DNA of 64,000 nucleotides from Porphyromonas vaginalis (GCF_958301595.1 NZ_CATQJU010000001.1:124001-188000); one strand, 5' to 3'; positions 9,225-19,363 are shown, numbered from the stretch's first letter. The notes: a model not told the origin generated them from the sequence alone. A program made the numbers and translations.

Positions 9225-9281
9225 AGTTTCTGTGATATTTGAGTTAGTAAATATGTCATTAGTATGTGTTTAGGCTTTGGT

Positions 9282-10265
9282 CTACGCTTTACTGCTGAAG
9301 TAACGCATAAACTGCGAGCGCATATAGAGCTCCTGGTCGGACTGCTTAGAGGCGTTGAGACTGCCTCTAAACTCCTCTATGGATCGATAGCCATGCTGAG
9401 TCATCCACTGCGTGAGCTCCTCCAGCATCTTCGTCAAGTAGGGTACTCCGTGCTGATATAGTGCGGAGGCGACCTGTACGGAGCTAGCCCCGACGAGGAG
9501 GCTCTTGACGATGCCAGCGTAGTCCATCACGCCACCCGAAGCGGAGACGGCGAGCTGTGGTAGCTTGCCCGTGAGGAGTCCCGTATACTTCAGCGTGTTG
9601 TATAGCTCCTGGCCTGTCGAGATGACAGGCCCCTGGACGATCTCTAGGGTCTCTATATTAATGTCTGTCTGCCAGCTCTTGTTAAAGCAGGTCAAGCCCT
9701 TGACACCGCTCTTGACCAGCTCCTGAGCTAGGTAAAGGATGTTGGTAAAGCGATCAGAGATCTTGAAGACGACTGGTATCTGCACCGTACGAGTGATCGA
9801 GATAGCTAGATCTACCAGCTCCTTCTCTAGATCACTACCACGCTGTGCGGGATCTGTCTCGATGCGCATCACATTGAGCTCGAGTGCATCTGCTCCCGCC
9901 TCCTGTATGCTCTTGGCAAAAGTCTCCCACTCGCCACCTCGATAACAGTTGATGCTGGCGATGACAGGTATGTCGACTGCGCTCTTAGCCTCACGAATCA
10001 GGTCTAGGTACTTCTCGACCTCATGCTGGCGCGTGTAGTGCAGCATATAGTCAAGCCCCTCAGGATAAGAGGTCTCCACCTCAGCCTGTGCTTGCAATGC
10101 CGTCGCCTCTATCTGCTCCTCAAAGAGTGACTTCAAGATGATTGCGCCAGCACCTGCCTGTGCTATGGCCGTAAGTTGCTGGAGTGAGGCCGTAAGACCA
10201 GAGCTACCAGCTATGATTGGATTGCGGAGGGCGATCCCTCCGTAGTGTGATGTCAAGTCCACCAT
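9282..10265 (-). CDS. Dihydroorotate dehydrogenase-like FMN oxidoreductase
   Basis: A 327-residue TIM-barrel protein of the PyrD superfamily: N-terminal LTSHYGGIALRNPIIAGSSGLT, AQAGAGAIILKSLFEEQ, VIASINCYRGGEW, ALELNVMR, VVFKISDR and the phosphate/FMN-binding AVSASGGVMDYAG near the C-terminus. The class-1 PyrD active-site Cys region is replaced by CYRGGEW around residue 107, so this belongs to the 'dihydroorotate dehydrogenase-like' group, common in Bacteroidales. It may not perform the pyrimidine step. It is monocistronic as far as can be seen, with a -7 element 26 bases upstream. Confidence 0.85.
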   Translation of the reverse strand: MVDLTSHYGGIALRNPIIAGSSGLTASLQQLTAIAQAGAGAIILKSLFEEQIEATALQAQAEVETSYPEGLDYMLHYTRQHEVEKYLDLIREAKSAVDIPVIASINCYRGGEWETFAKSIQEAGADALELNVMRIETDPAQRGSDLEKELVDLAISITRTVQIPVVFKISDRFTNILYLAQELVKSGVKGLTCFNKSWQTDINIETLEIVQGPVISTGQELYNTLKYTGLLTGKLPQLAVSASGGVMDYAGIVKSLLVGASSVQVASALYQHGVPYLTKMLEELTQWMTQHGYRSIEEFRGSLNASKQSDQELYMRSQFMRYFSSKA

Positions 10266-10290
10266 GCTATTTGTGCTATGTTACTACTCG

Positions 10291-10298
10291 CAAAGATA
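10291..10298 (-). promoter_or_regulatory. -7 element TATCTTTG for the PyrD-like gene
   Basis: Minus-strand TATCTTTG lies 26 bases from the start codon of the PyrD-like gene. The -33 region is not convincing. Confidence 0.5.
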
Positions 10299-10323
10299 CA
10301 AAATAACATCGACTGCACTACTG

Positions 10324-10355
10324 TTTGGTCAATTCAAAAAGTTGTTGTACCTTTG
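10324..10355 (+). promoter_or_regulatory. Promoter of tRNA-Phe (TTTG - 20 bp - TACCTTTG)
   Basis: TTTG at 10324-10327, a 20 bp spacer, then TACCTTTG at 10348-10355, 24 bases before the mature tRNA. This is the clearest complete Bacteroidetes promoter in the window. Confidence 0.8.
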
Positions 10356-10378
10356 CATCACCAAAACGCAAGAAGAAT

Positions 10379-10451
10379 GGTACCATAGCTCAGTTGGTAG
10401 AGCAAAGGACTGAAAATCCTTGTGTCCCCGGTTCGATTCCTGGTGGTACCA
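10379..10451 (+). tRNA. tRNA-Phe (GAA)
   Basis: A full cloverleaf can be drawn: acceptor GGTACCA/TGGTACC, D-arm GCTC-AGTTGGTA-GAGC, anticodon stem AAGGA/TCCTT around loop CTGAAAA (anticodon GAA, Phe), T-loop TTCGATT and discriminator A. The CCA end is not encoded. The T-stem CCCGG/CCTGG has one C-U mismatch in its middle. A terminator hairpin follows 15 bases later. Confidence 0.95.
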
Positions 10452-10466
10452 CTTCAATAACAATTT

Positions 10467-10504
10467 GAGACCTCGCAATAAAGCATTGCGGGGTCTCTTT
10501 TTTT
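10467..10504 (+). terminator. Terminator of tRNA-Phe
   Basis: GAGACCTCGCAAT pairs with ATTGCGGGGTCTC (13 bp, one G-U) around AAAGC, followed by TTTTTTT. Confidence 0.9.
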
Positions 10505-10598
10505 CATGCTTATTGACCGACATGGCTACCACGCGACGTGAGGCTTAGTGAGTTAGACCACTGGACGACAGCCTTAACGAAAGCTTTATAGGCGATGC

Positions 10599-10630
10599 CT
10601 TGGGTAATCCGACATTTATCAGTACTTTTG
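10599..10630 (+). promoter_or_regulatory. Promoter of the EEP-family gene (CTTG - 20 bp - TACTTTTG)
   Basis: CTTG at 10599-10602 and TACTTTTG at 10623-10630 with 20 bp between; the start codon is 41 bases further on. The stretch 10505-10598 shows no other feature. Confidence 0.6.
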
Positions 10631-10671
10631 TGAAAGCGTAGTCTAACACTAATATCAAAAACGATAAACTT

Positions 10672-11745
10672 ATGACACTTAGCACTCAACATAGTAGATG
10701 GGGCTGGCTGATCGCCCTACTTGCGCTCTCCTTTGGGATCATATCTGCACAGCAGAGTACTACACCACAGCGGGTGACGGTCGCATTCTATAACTTGGAG
10801 AACCTCTTCGACACGATCGATCAGGAAAACAATGACGAGGAGTTTCTCCCCGAGGGAGCCAATCGCTGGACGCCCGAGCGGTATCAGCACAAGCTCCGCA
10901 ACATGTCACACGTCATCTCGCTCATCGGAGGCGACGGCCCCGCCATCATCGGAGTCGCTGAGATAGAGAATCGCGGTGTCCTCGAGGACCTCATCGCTGA
11001 GGAGTCACTACGAGACAAGCACTACGATATCGTACACTACGACTCTCCCGACCGTCGTGGCATAGACTGTGCTATACTTTACCAGCCAGAGGTTTATAAA
11101 GTCTTCGCATCAGGTGCTAGAGCCGTGGAGATACCTAACGAGCCGTGGATCAAGACAAGAGACGTGGTCTATGCCTCGGGGCTCCTCGATGGCGAGATCG
11201 TACATGTCCTCGTGGGTCACTGGCCCTCACGTAGTGGTGGCGAGGCGGTCTCACTGCACCGTCGTATGGCAGCCGCTCAGACGATGCGTAGCGTTGCGGA
11301 CTCGCTCTATACACTCTTCCCTGGCAGCAAAGTGATCATGATGGGAGACTTCAACGATGACCCCATCAGCCCCAGCGTGCGTGAAGGCCTCGGCACACAG
11401 ACTAGTCCTGATGGACTAAAGGCTTCGGACTACTACACCCCGATGCTACAACTATACAATAAAGGTATGGGCACGCTCGCCTATCGTGACGTGTGGAACC
11501 TCTTTGACATCATCGCTGTCAACGGAGAGCTCATCGGTAGCAATCCGACCACGTGGCAACTATACCGTGATCCCGAGACGACCGATATGGGCTTTATCTT
11601 CAAGCAGCCCTTTATGATCCAGCAGAGTGGGCAGTACAAGGGATACACGCTCCGCACCTTCGTCGGCGGGCAGTGGCAGGGAGGCTACTCAGACCACTTC
11701 CCCGTATATGTCTATCTAGTCAAAGGTGCGACAAAACGACCGTAG
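10672..11745 (+). CDS. Secreted endonuclease/exonuclease/phosphatase (EEP) family protein
   Basis: A 357-residue protein with a signal peptide (hydrophobic WLIALLALSFGIISAQ, residues 12-27). The mature part is a DNase I-like EEP fold: FYNLENLFDT with the metal-binding Asn, GVAEIEN with the metal-binding Glu, a VGHWPSR segment with the catalytic His, MMGDFNDDP with the Asp-Asn pair, and the C-terminal SDHFPV with the general-base His. These residues predict a Mg-dependent phosphodiesterase/nuclease or phosphatase in the periplasm or outside the cell. The substrate is unknown. It is transcribed from its own promoter and precedes the ECF sigma gene by 48 bases. Confidence 0.88.
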   Translation: MTLSTQHSRWGWLIALLALSFGIISAQQSTTPQRVTVAFYNLENLFDTIDQENNDEEFLPEGANRWTPERYQHKLRNMSHVISLIGGDGPAIIGVAEIENRGVLEDLIAEESLRDKHYDIVHYDSPDRRGIDCAILYQPEVYKVFASGARAVEIPNEPWIKTRDVVYASGLLDGEIVHVLVGHWPSRSGGEAVSLHRRMAAAQTMRSVADSLYTLFPGSKVIMMGDFNDDPISPSVREGLGTQTSPDGLKASDYYTPMLQLYNKGMGTLAYRDVWNLFDIIAVNGELIGSNPTTWQLYRDPETTDMGFIFKQPFMIQQSGQYKGYTLRTFVGGQWQGGYSDHFPVYVYLVKGATKRP

Positions 11746-11793
11746 ACACCCCTTCTTCTAGCTATAGCTACACCACCATAGTGTCCACTTAGC

Positions 11794-12342
11794 ATGACCG
11801 AAGATGAACTGCAGGAGCAGATTATGAACTCCAAGACCCGCGCGGCCGCTTTTACAGAGGCTGTGCGGATGTACCAGGAGAAGCTCTACTGGTTGATCCG
11901 TCGTATCGTCAGGCAGCATGACGATGCGGATGACGTGCTACAGGAGACCTTTCTGAAGGCATGGCAAAACCTGGGTTCCTTCAGAGGAGAGGCGAAGTTC
12001 TACACCTGGATCTATCGCATCGCCCTCTTTGAGGCGATCAACTATAACAAAAAGAAAACGCGCATCGCAGACAACGAGTACGCAGTCAGCGAAGAGACCA
12101 GCTACCTCCTCGAGAGTGCCGTGGCAGATCCTTACTTCGACGGAGACAAGGGTGAGCTGATCTTACAGCAAGCTCTCGACAAGCTCCCGCCCAAGCAGCG
12201 ACAGGTCTTTGAGATGCGCTACTTCGACGAGATGCCCTACCGAGATATTGCAACCATCACAGATACCTCAGAGGGAGCACTCAAAGCATCTTATCACCAC
12301 GCTGTCAAGAAGATTCAGCAGTATGTCTCTAATTTGAATTAA
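11794..12342 (+). CDS. ECF-type RNA polymerase sigma factor
   Basis: A 182-residue sigma-70-family factor lacking regions 1 and 3. Region 2 spans about residues 25-90 with the core-binding DDADDVLQETFLKAW and the -10-recognition segment FYTWIYRIALFEAINY. Region 4 spans about 128-178 (LPPKQRQVFEMRYFDEMPY, then a helix-turn-helix with TSEGALKASYHHAVKKI). It is followed, after a strong hairpin, by a single-pass membrane protein and a signal-peptide-bearing coiled protein, the usual layout of an envelope-stress ECF module. No promoter of its own was recognised upstream; it may be read through from the EEP gene. Confidence 0.93.
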   Translation: MTEDELQEQIMNSKTRAAAFTEAVRMYQEKLYWLIRRIVRQHDDADDVLQETFLKAWQNLGSFRGEAKFYTWIYRIALFEAINYNKKKTRIADNEYAVSEETSYLLESAVADPYFDGDKGELILQQALDKLPPKQRQVFEMRYFDEMPYRDIATITDTSEGALKASYHHAVKKIQQYVSNLN

Positions 12343-12366
12343 ACTTACCAGACCTACCTGCATCCA

Positions 12367-12414
12367 ATAGGGTATAAGCAGAGGCCTCCCCACGAGGTCG
12401 CACTTATACCCTAT
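12367..12414 (+). promoter_or_regulatory. Intercistronic hairpin between sigma factor and probable anti-sigma gene
   Basis: ATAGGGTATAAG (12367-12378) pairs perfectly with CTTATACCCTAT (12403-12414), enclosing 24 bases that themselves contain GAGGCCTCCCCACGAGG. Weak T-rich sequence follows. It could act as an attenuating terminator or an mRNA-stability element setting the sigma/anti-sigma ratio. Confidence 0.5.
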
Positions 12415-12427
12415 ATAGTTACGTTTT

Positions 12428-12874
12428 ATGCCTACACCTTCAGAAGACTTGATCCGTCAGATACCCTCGCTCTCGGAGCGGTTGGAGCATTACCATGTTC
12501 CTCCAGGGTACTTTGATGACCTATCCACTCGCATCCTAGCGCAGATACCGCTCGACGAGCAGGTACCTGCGACAGACGCCGTGGAGGTACCTAGGGCTCA
12601 TCGTAGAGCTAAGCTATGGGTGAGACTACGTCCGTGGACGGCTATCGCTGCTGCACTCATAGCCGTGGTAGCTCTCTGGGGTGTATGGCAAGTATCTACA
12701 CAGGAGCCACTGCGCTCTAGTGATGAGGTCGCTAGCTCGGTCTATGATCTCAGCGTCACACCGCTCACAGATGCCGAGTATGCAGACTACCTGTACGAGA
12801 CCTGCGTAGACATCCTCATCGATGACTACGCCATAGGAGAGACTCTGGAGGGCCTCTCTAGCGAGGAGATCTAA
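12428..12874 (+). CDS. Probable anti-sigma factor (single-pass membrane protein)
   Basis: A 148-residue protein with a cytoplasmic N-terminal region of about 75 residues containing HVPPGYFDDLSTRIL, a motif common in Bacteroidales proteins encoded next to ECF sigma genes. One membrane helix follows (WTAIAAALIAVVALWGVW, about residues 76-93), and then an acidic periplasmic tail. Position directly after the sigma gene and the N-in topology suggest that it holds the sigma factor at the membrane; this is inference, since no classical zinc-binding anti-sigma motif (HxxxCxxC) is present. It is followed at once by the periplasmic coiled protein. Confidence 0.65.
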   Translation: MPTPSEDLIRQIPSLSERLEHYHVPPGYFDDLSTRILAQIPLDEQVPATDAVEVPRAHRRAKLWVRLRPWTAIAAALIAVVALWGVWQVSTQEPLRSSDEVASSVYDLSVTPLTDAEYADYLYETCVDILIDDYAIGETLEGLSSEEI

Positions 12875-12877
12875 TTG

Positions 12878-13372
12878 ATGACAACGTCTAGACACGATAT
12901 GACACGAAGCAAGCTTTACCACATACTATTTATACTTCTGCCCCTACTACTCCTGCCCAATGTAGCTACCGCACAGCAGACCCGCAGCGAGACAGATGGT
13001 CGCAGTAGAGAGGAGCTGGTCAAGCTACGCAAAGAGTTTTTCGCTCAGGAGCTGGAGCTGACAGCAGAAGAGGCCACCTATCTAGACCGCACCCTGCGAG
13101 AGGCCGACAAAAAGCGCATACCTCTGTGGCGCGAGCTACGCAAGCAGTACGAAGCTACGAAGAGCGGCTCCCTATCTGAGGCGCAAGCAGCCAAGTGCCT
13201 CGAGCGCGAGCAGCAGCTCAAGTCTCAGCTAGCAGAGATAGACGAAGAGACTATGACTGAGCTACGCAAGCAGATACCCGCACGCAAGCTGGTCAACTAC
13301 CAGCAGGTACAGCGCGAGTTTGCTAGGAAGTACATAAAGCGTAGTCAACTCAATCGTTCGAATAGAAGGTAG
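12878..13372 (+). CDS. Periplasmic coiled protein, Spy/CpxP-like
   Basis: Starts 3 bases after the preceding stop (ATG 12878; an in-frame ATG at 12899 gives an equally good signal peptide, MTRSKLYHILFILLPLLLLP...ATAQ). The mature chain of about 130 residues is highly charged and helical: LRKEFFAQELELTAEEATYL, KKRIPLWRELRKQYEA, then QREFARKYIKRSQL. The pattern of a helix with 'ELTAEEA' followed by an arginine-rich helix resembles CpxP/Spy periplasmic stress proteins. As third gene of the ECF module it may sense or buffer misfolded envelope proteins. The family call is tentative. Confidence 0.6.
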   Translation: MTTSRHDMTRSKLYHILFILLPLLLLPNVATAQQTRSETDGRSREELVKLRKEFFAQELELTAEEATYLDRTLREADKKRIPLWRELRKQYEATKSGSLSEAQAAKCLEREQQLKSQLAEIDEETMTELRKQIPARKLVNYQQVQREFARKYIKRSQLNRSNRR

Positions 13373-13403
13373 CCAACCTCAAGAGCTACTCCACAAGACA
13401 TCA

Positions 13404-13445
13404 GAAGCTCCGTCGCAAAATCTGCGACGGAGCTTCTTCTTTTAT
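13404..13445 (+). terminator. Strong terminator of the ECF module
   Basis: A perfect 14 bp stem GAAGCTCCGTCGCA/TGCGACGGAGCTTC with 5-base loop AAATC, followed by TTCTTTTAT. Confidence 0.9.
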
Positions 13446-13475
13446 CAATTTCTCAAGCTTCACGGGTAGCAATCT

Positions 13476-13590
13476 GTAAGGACGCACGGCTCGTGTCTAG
13501 CCGGAAGGCATCAGTCCCCGTTAAAACCATGATGCTGTCACCTTTGATACAACGGACGCCCATCCACTAGCCACACCCGTGCTTCCCTAC
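13476..13590. repeat. Degenerate copy of the GGACGC-CGGCTCGTG inverted repeat (family M5)
   Basis: Left part gtaaggacgcacggctcgtg and right part gatacaacggacgc...cccgtgcttccctac match the better copy at 61581-61721. The inner palindrome is lost. 13591-13647 shows nothing else before the insertion sequence. Confidence 0.6.
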
Positions 13591-13647
13591 AGATCGGGGT
13601 TACAGCGTTTGATGAGTGGAATTGTCGTGCTGACGTAGCTTGTGTAG

Positions 13648-15533
13648 GGGGCTGTGTCAATAGTCCATTTGTCGTTTGAGAGAGGGGGGAGGCTGGGAAT
13701 TTTGTTAAGCAGCGATGCTGAAGACGTTTTTCGACAAGTAGGGCTTGAAGTGTGTAAAAGTGATCGTCTCGGAGCGCTCAACGCCCTCTTTGCCTCTCGA
13801 AGTGGCGTCTTGAGAGGGTAAAGGGTCATTTTCTTGCGTTTTCTTGAGTTGGGCAGCCACTTTTTTGAGATTGAAGGCTATGGCGAAAAAGGCAAAGTCC
13901 ATCAGAACTTTGTCTTGACCGAAGTGACGGAAGCGCCGATAGTGCATGTTGTTTTTCATCTGTCCAAAGACTGACTCGGGTTCCACAGATCGTCGCTTTC
14001 GATGCTTGATGCCTTTATCTGAGGTGAGCAGTGTACGAGCTTTTTGCTTGTAGCTGTTAAGGCGATGGTTCACGCTGATCTTGCGCCTATCTTCTTTTCC
14101 TTTGTAGCATTGACTTCGTAATGGGCAACCTCTACAGTTTTTTGCTTCGTAGATAGAGCTCTCTGAAGTATAGCCCGTGCTGGTCTTTGTGGTCGTAGTC
14201 TCACGGAACTCTAGATGCTGTCCCATCGGGCAGACGTAATAGTTTTCCTGAGCGTTGTAGTATAAATGCTCTGGGAGAAAGGGGTTGTTTTTGTAGCGTG
14301 GACGCTGCTCTTGATGAAAGTAATTGTACTTGACGTAAGCATCCATTTCAGACTCGTCCATAAAGCGGTAGTTCTCCTCTGAACCATAGCCTGCATCAGC
14401 TACAACCGTGGTCGGCAGATGATCGTAACGCTCTTGAAAGCTTTCTACAAATGGTATGAGAGTACAGGTGTCCGAGGGGTTGGGAAAGAGAGCATAGTCT
14501 GTGATAATTTGGTTTTCTGTAGCAATCTGTAGGTTGTACCCAGGCTTAGCGAGACCTTTACCTTTGGCGTCTTCTTTCATACGCATAAAAGTCGCATCGG
14601 GGTCAGTCTTAGACATAGAGTTGCGCTTGCCTAGTTGGTCGAGACGTTGGTCGTACTCAGCTAGCTTGTCTCGGTGCTCCTCTAAGGTTTTAATCTGCTT
14701 TTTGCGCTTTCTATGTTCGGCTTTCGCCTCTTTGGTTTCAGGAGCGGGTTCCTTGTCAAGAGCTTCCTTGAGCTCCTCCACGATAGAGGTCAGCTCAGTC
14801 GGAGTAAACTCTACGACCTCTGGCTTGGCTTGCTGATCCTGGATGATGACATCATCGACTTGTTGCAGTAGGACACGCAACTTCTCCATCAGGTTTGACC
14901 GATAGCGCTCTACGTTCTTTCGCCAAACGAAGGTGTATTTGTTTGCCTTAGACTCGATCTTTGTCCCATCGATATACTCAACATCTAAAGAGATCAGACC
15001 TCTCTCTGCTAGTAGGAGTACCAGTTGTGTAAAGATCTCATTGATCTCTCGCTTGACACGATTGCGAAAGCGATTGATCGTGACGAAGTCAGGCTTCTCA
15101 CCACCAGCGAGCCAGATGAAATGCGTATCTCTGAGGAGGCGCTTTTCCATCTCACGGCAGGAGTATACATTGTTCATATAGGCGTAGATGATCACCTTGA
15201 GCATCATCTTAGGGTGATAGGGGCTGCGACCCATCGTGTAGTAAAGTTTTTTGAATGGCTCTAAATCCAAACCATCCACAATAGCACTGATGAAACGCAC
15301 AGGATCATCCTCGGCAATGTCCTTGTCGACTCTTTCTGGGAAAAGGACTATCTGATTCTGTATATAGGGTCGGAAGTGTCGTTTTTCCATTAGTTAGGAA
15401 CCTCTCGTTTATTCTGCTAAGTTACTAAAAACTAACTAGATAAGCAAGTGTTTAGCTCTAAAATAAACACCGAAAGATGCAAGATCCTCTGTCTTTTACT
15501 TTCTGCTGGGGGAGAGACTTTTGACACAGCCCC
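13648..15533 (-). mobile_element. IS1182-family insertion sequence, copy 1 of a tandem pair
   Basis: The element is 1886 bp, bounded by terminal inverted repeats that begin GGGGCTGTGTCAA. It contains one transposase gene. A second copy starts 28 bases after its right end in the same orientation, offset exactly 1914 bp. No obvious target duplication is seen; the outermost flanks read GTAG and CTAC. Confidence 0.9.
13705..15390 (-). CDS. IS1182-family DDE transposase, copy 1
   Basis: A 561-residue transposase. The N-terminal DUF772-like domain carries FRPYIQNQIVLFPERVD and GRSPYHPKMMLKVIIYAYMNN. The catalytic core has YIDGTKIESKANKY (first Asp), ADAGYGSEENY (second Asp) and SVEPESVFGQMKNNMHYRRF (Glu), with a Cys-rich insertion (CPMGQHL; NCRGCPLRSQCYKG). 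A coiled Glu/Lys-rich stretch lies at about 190-240. The sequence is full length with no frameshift and is identical at protein level to the second copy, so it was recently mobile. Confidence 0.95.
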   Translation of the reverse strand: MEKRHFRPYIQNQIVLFPERVDKDIAEDDPVRFISAIVDGLDLEPFKKLYYTMGRSPYHPKMMLKVIIYAYMNNVYSCREMEKRLLRDTHFIWLAGGEKPDFVTINRFRNRVKREINEIFTQLVLLLAERGLISLDVEYIDGTKIESKANKYTFVWRKNVERYRSNLMEKLRVLLQQVDDVIIQDQQAKPEVVEFTPTELTSIVEELKEALDKEPAPETKEAKAEHRKRKKQIKTLEEHRDKLAEYDQRLDQLGKRNSMSKTDPDATFMRMKEDAKGKGLAKPGYNLQIATENQIITDYALFPNPSDTCTLIPFVESFQERYDHLPTTVVADAGYGSEENYRFMDESEMDAYVKYNYFHQEQRPRYKNNPFLPEHLYYNAQENYYVCPMGQHLEFRETTTTKTSTGYTSESSIYEAKNCRGCPLRSQCYKGKEDRRKISVNHRLNSYKQKARTLLTSDKGIKHRKRRSVEPESVFGQMKNNMHYRRFRHFGQDKVLMDFAFFAIAFNLKKVAAQLKKTQENDPLPSQDATSRGKEGVERSETITFTHFKPYLSKNVFSIAA

Positions 15534-15561
15534 GCAGAATAGACTGCGCTCAGGTGAGGAC

Positions 15562-17447
15562 GGGGCTGTGTCAATAGTCCATTTGTCGTTTGAGAGAGGG
15601 GGGAGGCTGGGAATTTTGTTAAGCAGCGATGCTGAAGACGTTTTTCGACAAGTAGGGCTTGAAGTGTGTAAAAGTGATCGTCTCGGAGCGCTCAACGCCC
15701 TCTTTGCCTCTCGAAGTGGCGTCTTGAGAGGGTAAAGGGTCATTTTCTTGCGTTTTCTTGAGTTGGGCAGCCACTTTTTTGAGATTGAAGGCTATGGCGA
15801 AAAAGGCAAAGTCCATCAGAACTTTGTCTTGACCGAAGTGACGGAAGCGCCGATAGTGCATGTTGTTTTTCATCTGTCCAAAGACTGACTCGGGTTCCAC
15901 AGATCGTCGCTTTCGATGCTTGATGCCTTTATCTGAGGTGAGCAGTGTACGAGCTTTTTGCTTGTAGCTGTTAAGGCGATGGTTCACGCTGATCTTGCGC
16001 CTATCTTCTTTTCCTTTGTAGCATTGACTTCGTAATGGGCAACCTCTACAGTTTTTTGCTTCGTAGATAGAGCTCTCTGAAGTATAGCCCGTGCTGGTCT
16101 TTGTGGTCGTAGTCTCACGGAACTCTAGATGCTGTCCCATCGGGCAGACGTAATAGTTTTCCTGAGCGTTGTAGTATAAATGCTCTGGGAGAAAGGGGTT
16201 GTTTTTGTAGCGTGGACGCTGCTCTTGATGAAAGTAATTGTACTTGACGTAAGCATCCATTTCAGACTCGTCCATAAAGCGGTAGTTCTCCTCTGAACCA
16301 TAGCCTGCATCAGCTACAACCGTGGTCGGCAGATGATCGTAACGCTCTTGAAAGCTTTCTACAAATGGTATGAGAGTACAGGTGTCCGAGGGGTTGGGAA
16401 AGAGAGCATAGTCTGTGATAATTTGGTTTTCTGTAGCAATCTGTAGGTTGTACCCAGGCTTAGCGAGACCTTTACCTTTGGCGTCTTCTTTCATACGCAT
16501 AAAAGTCGCATCGGGGTCAGTCTTAGACATAGAGTTGCGCTTGCCTAGTTGGTCGAGACGTTGGTCGTACTCAGCTAGCTTGTCTCGGTGCTCCTCTAAG
16601 GTTTTAATCTGCTTTTTGCGCTTTCTATGTTCGGCTTTCGCCTCTTTGGTTTCAGGAGCGGGTTCCTTGTCAAGAGCTTCCTTGAGCTCCTCCACGATAG
16701 AGGTCAGCTCAGTCGGAGTAAACTCTACGACCTCTGGCTTGGCTTGCTGATCCTGGATGATGACATCATCGACTTGTTGCAGTAGGACACGCAACTTCTC
16801 CATCAGGTTTGACCGATAGCGCTCTACGTTCTTTCGCCAAACGAAGGTGTATTTGTTTGCCTTAGACTCGATCTTTGTCCCATCGATATACTCAACATCT
16901 AAAGAGATCAGACCTCTCTCTGCTAGTAGGAGTACCAGTTGTGTAAAGATCTCATTGATCTCTCGCTTGACACGATTGCGAAAGCGATTGATCGTGACGA
17001 AGTCAGGCTTCTCACCACCAGCGAGCCAGATGAAATGCGTATCTCTGAGGAGGCGCTTTTCCATCTCACGGCAGGAGTATACATTGTTCATATAGGCGTA
17101 GATGATCACCTTGAGCATCATCTTAGGGTGATAGGGGCTGCGACCCATCGTGTAGTAAAGTTTTTTGAATGGCTCTAAATCCAAACCATCCACAATAGCA
17201 CTGATGAAACGCACAGGATCATCCTCGGCAATGTCCTTGTCGACTCTTTCTGGGAAAAGGACTATCTGATTCTGTATATAGGGTCGGAAGTGTCGTTTTT
17301 CCATTAGTTAGGAACCTCTCGTTTATTCTGCTAAGTTACTAAAAACTAACTAGATAAGCAAGTGTTTAGCTCTAAAATAAACACCGAAAGATGCAAGATC
17401 CTCTGTCTTTTACTTTCTGCTGGGGGAGAGACTTTTGACACAGCCCC
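15562..17447 (-). mobile_element. IS1182-family insertion sequence, copy 2 of a tandem pair
   Basis: Same 1886 bp element as 13648-15533, in direct orientation, separated by 28 bases (15534-15561) that resemble neither outer flank. The right end abuts a GC-rich dispersed repeat (17449-17566). Confidence 0.9.
15619..17304 (-). CDS. IS1182-family DDE transposase, copy 2
   Basis: Identical in amino-acid sequence to the product of 13705-15390 (561 residues, same DDE landmarks and Cys-rich insertion). Both copies are intact, so transposition, or loss of one copy by homologous recombination between the direct repeats, should be possible (inference). Confidence 0.95.
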   Translation of the reverse strand: MEKRHFRPYIQNQIVLFPERVDKDIAEDDPVRFISAIVDGLDLEPFKKLYYTMGRSPYHPKMMLKVIIYAYMNNVYSCREMEKRLLRDTHFIWLAGGEKPDFVTINRFRNRVKREINEIFTQLVLLLAERGLISLDVEYIDGTKIESKANKYTFVWRKNVERYRSNLMEKLRVLLQQVDDVIIQDQQAKPEVVEFTPTELTSIVEELKEALDKEPAPETKEAKAEHRKRKKQIKTLEEHRDKLAEYDQRLDQLGKRNSMSKTDPDATFMRMKEDAKGKGLAKPGYNLQIATENQIITDYALFPNPSDTCTLIPFVESFQERYDHLPTTVVADAGYGSEENYRFMDESEMDAYVKYNYFHQEQRPRYKNNPFLPEHLYYNAQENYYVCPMGQHLEFRETTTTKTSTGYTSESSIYEAKNCRGCPLRSQCYKGKEDRRKISVNHRLNSYKQKARTLLTSDKGIKHRKRRSVEPESVFGQMKNNMHYRRFRHFGQDKVLMDFAFFAIAFNLKKVAAQLKKTQENDPLPSQDATSRGKEGVERSETITFTHFKPYLSKNVFSIAA

Positions 17448-17448
17448 C

Positions 17449-17566
17449 TACGGTGGGAGCTTCCACCCCGCCGAGCGGTTCACCCGAAGAGAAATCGACC
17501 GAGCTTCCGAAACGAGAAAAAACTTCGCATTTTTACTTGCACATGAACTTAGAAAGCAAATCGTTA
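17449..17566 (+). repeat. Dispersed GC-rich repeat (family M6)
   Basis: The string ggtgggagcttccaccccg...cccgaagagaaat...aacgagaaaaaacttcgc...cacatgaacttagaaagcaaa recurs inverted at 60018-60130. It contains the palindrome GGTGGGAGCTTCCACC. The tandem IS pair ends exactly at its edge. Confidence 0.7.
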
Positions 17567-17593
17567 CTCGTATCGCTTTGATACTATACACGC

Positions 17594-17630
17594 AAGAGCC
17601 CTACGTATCGGTCTGATACGTAGGGCTCTT
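17594..17630. terminator. Strong hairpin downstream of groEL
   Basis: A perfect 16 bp stem AAGAGCCCTACGTATC/GATACGTAGGGCTCTT with loop GGTCT. The T-rich tail (CTCTTGTTT) is on the plus strand, so it ends rightward transcription from the IS side best, but it lies 86 bases past the groEL stop and may also serve the chaperonin transcript. Confidence 0.7.
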
Positions 17631-17716
17631 CTCTTGTTTGTTGCTCCTAGACGACTGGAGCCAGCGTGTATGCTAGCGCACAGCCTCTAGAGCTGAGCGA
17701 ATAGGCTCGCAGGGGA

Positions 17717-19363
<1,647 letters not shown>

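Noticed and set aside
10329-10532. Minus-strand ORF of 67 codons
   Set aside because: Runs antisense across tRNA-Phe and its terminator.
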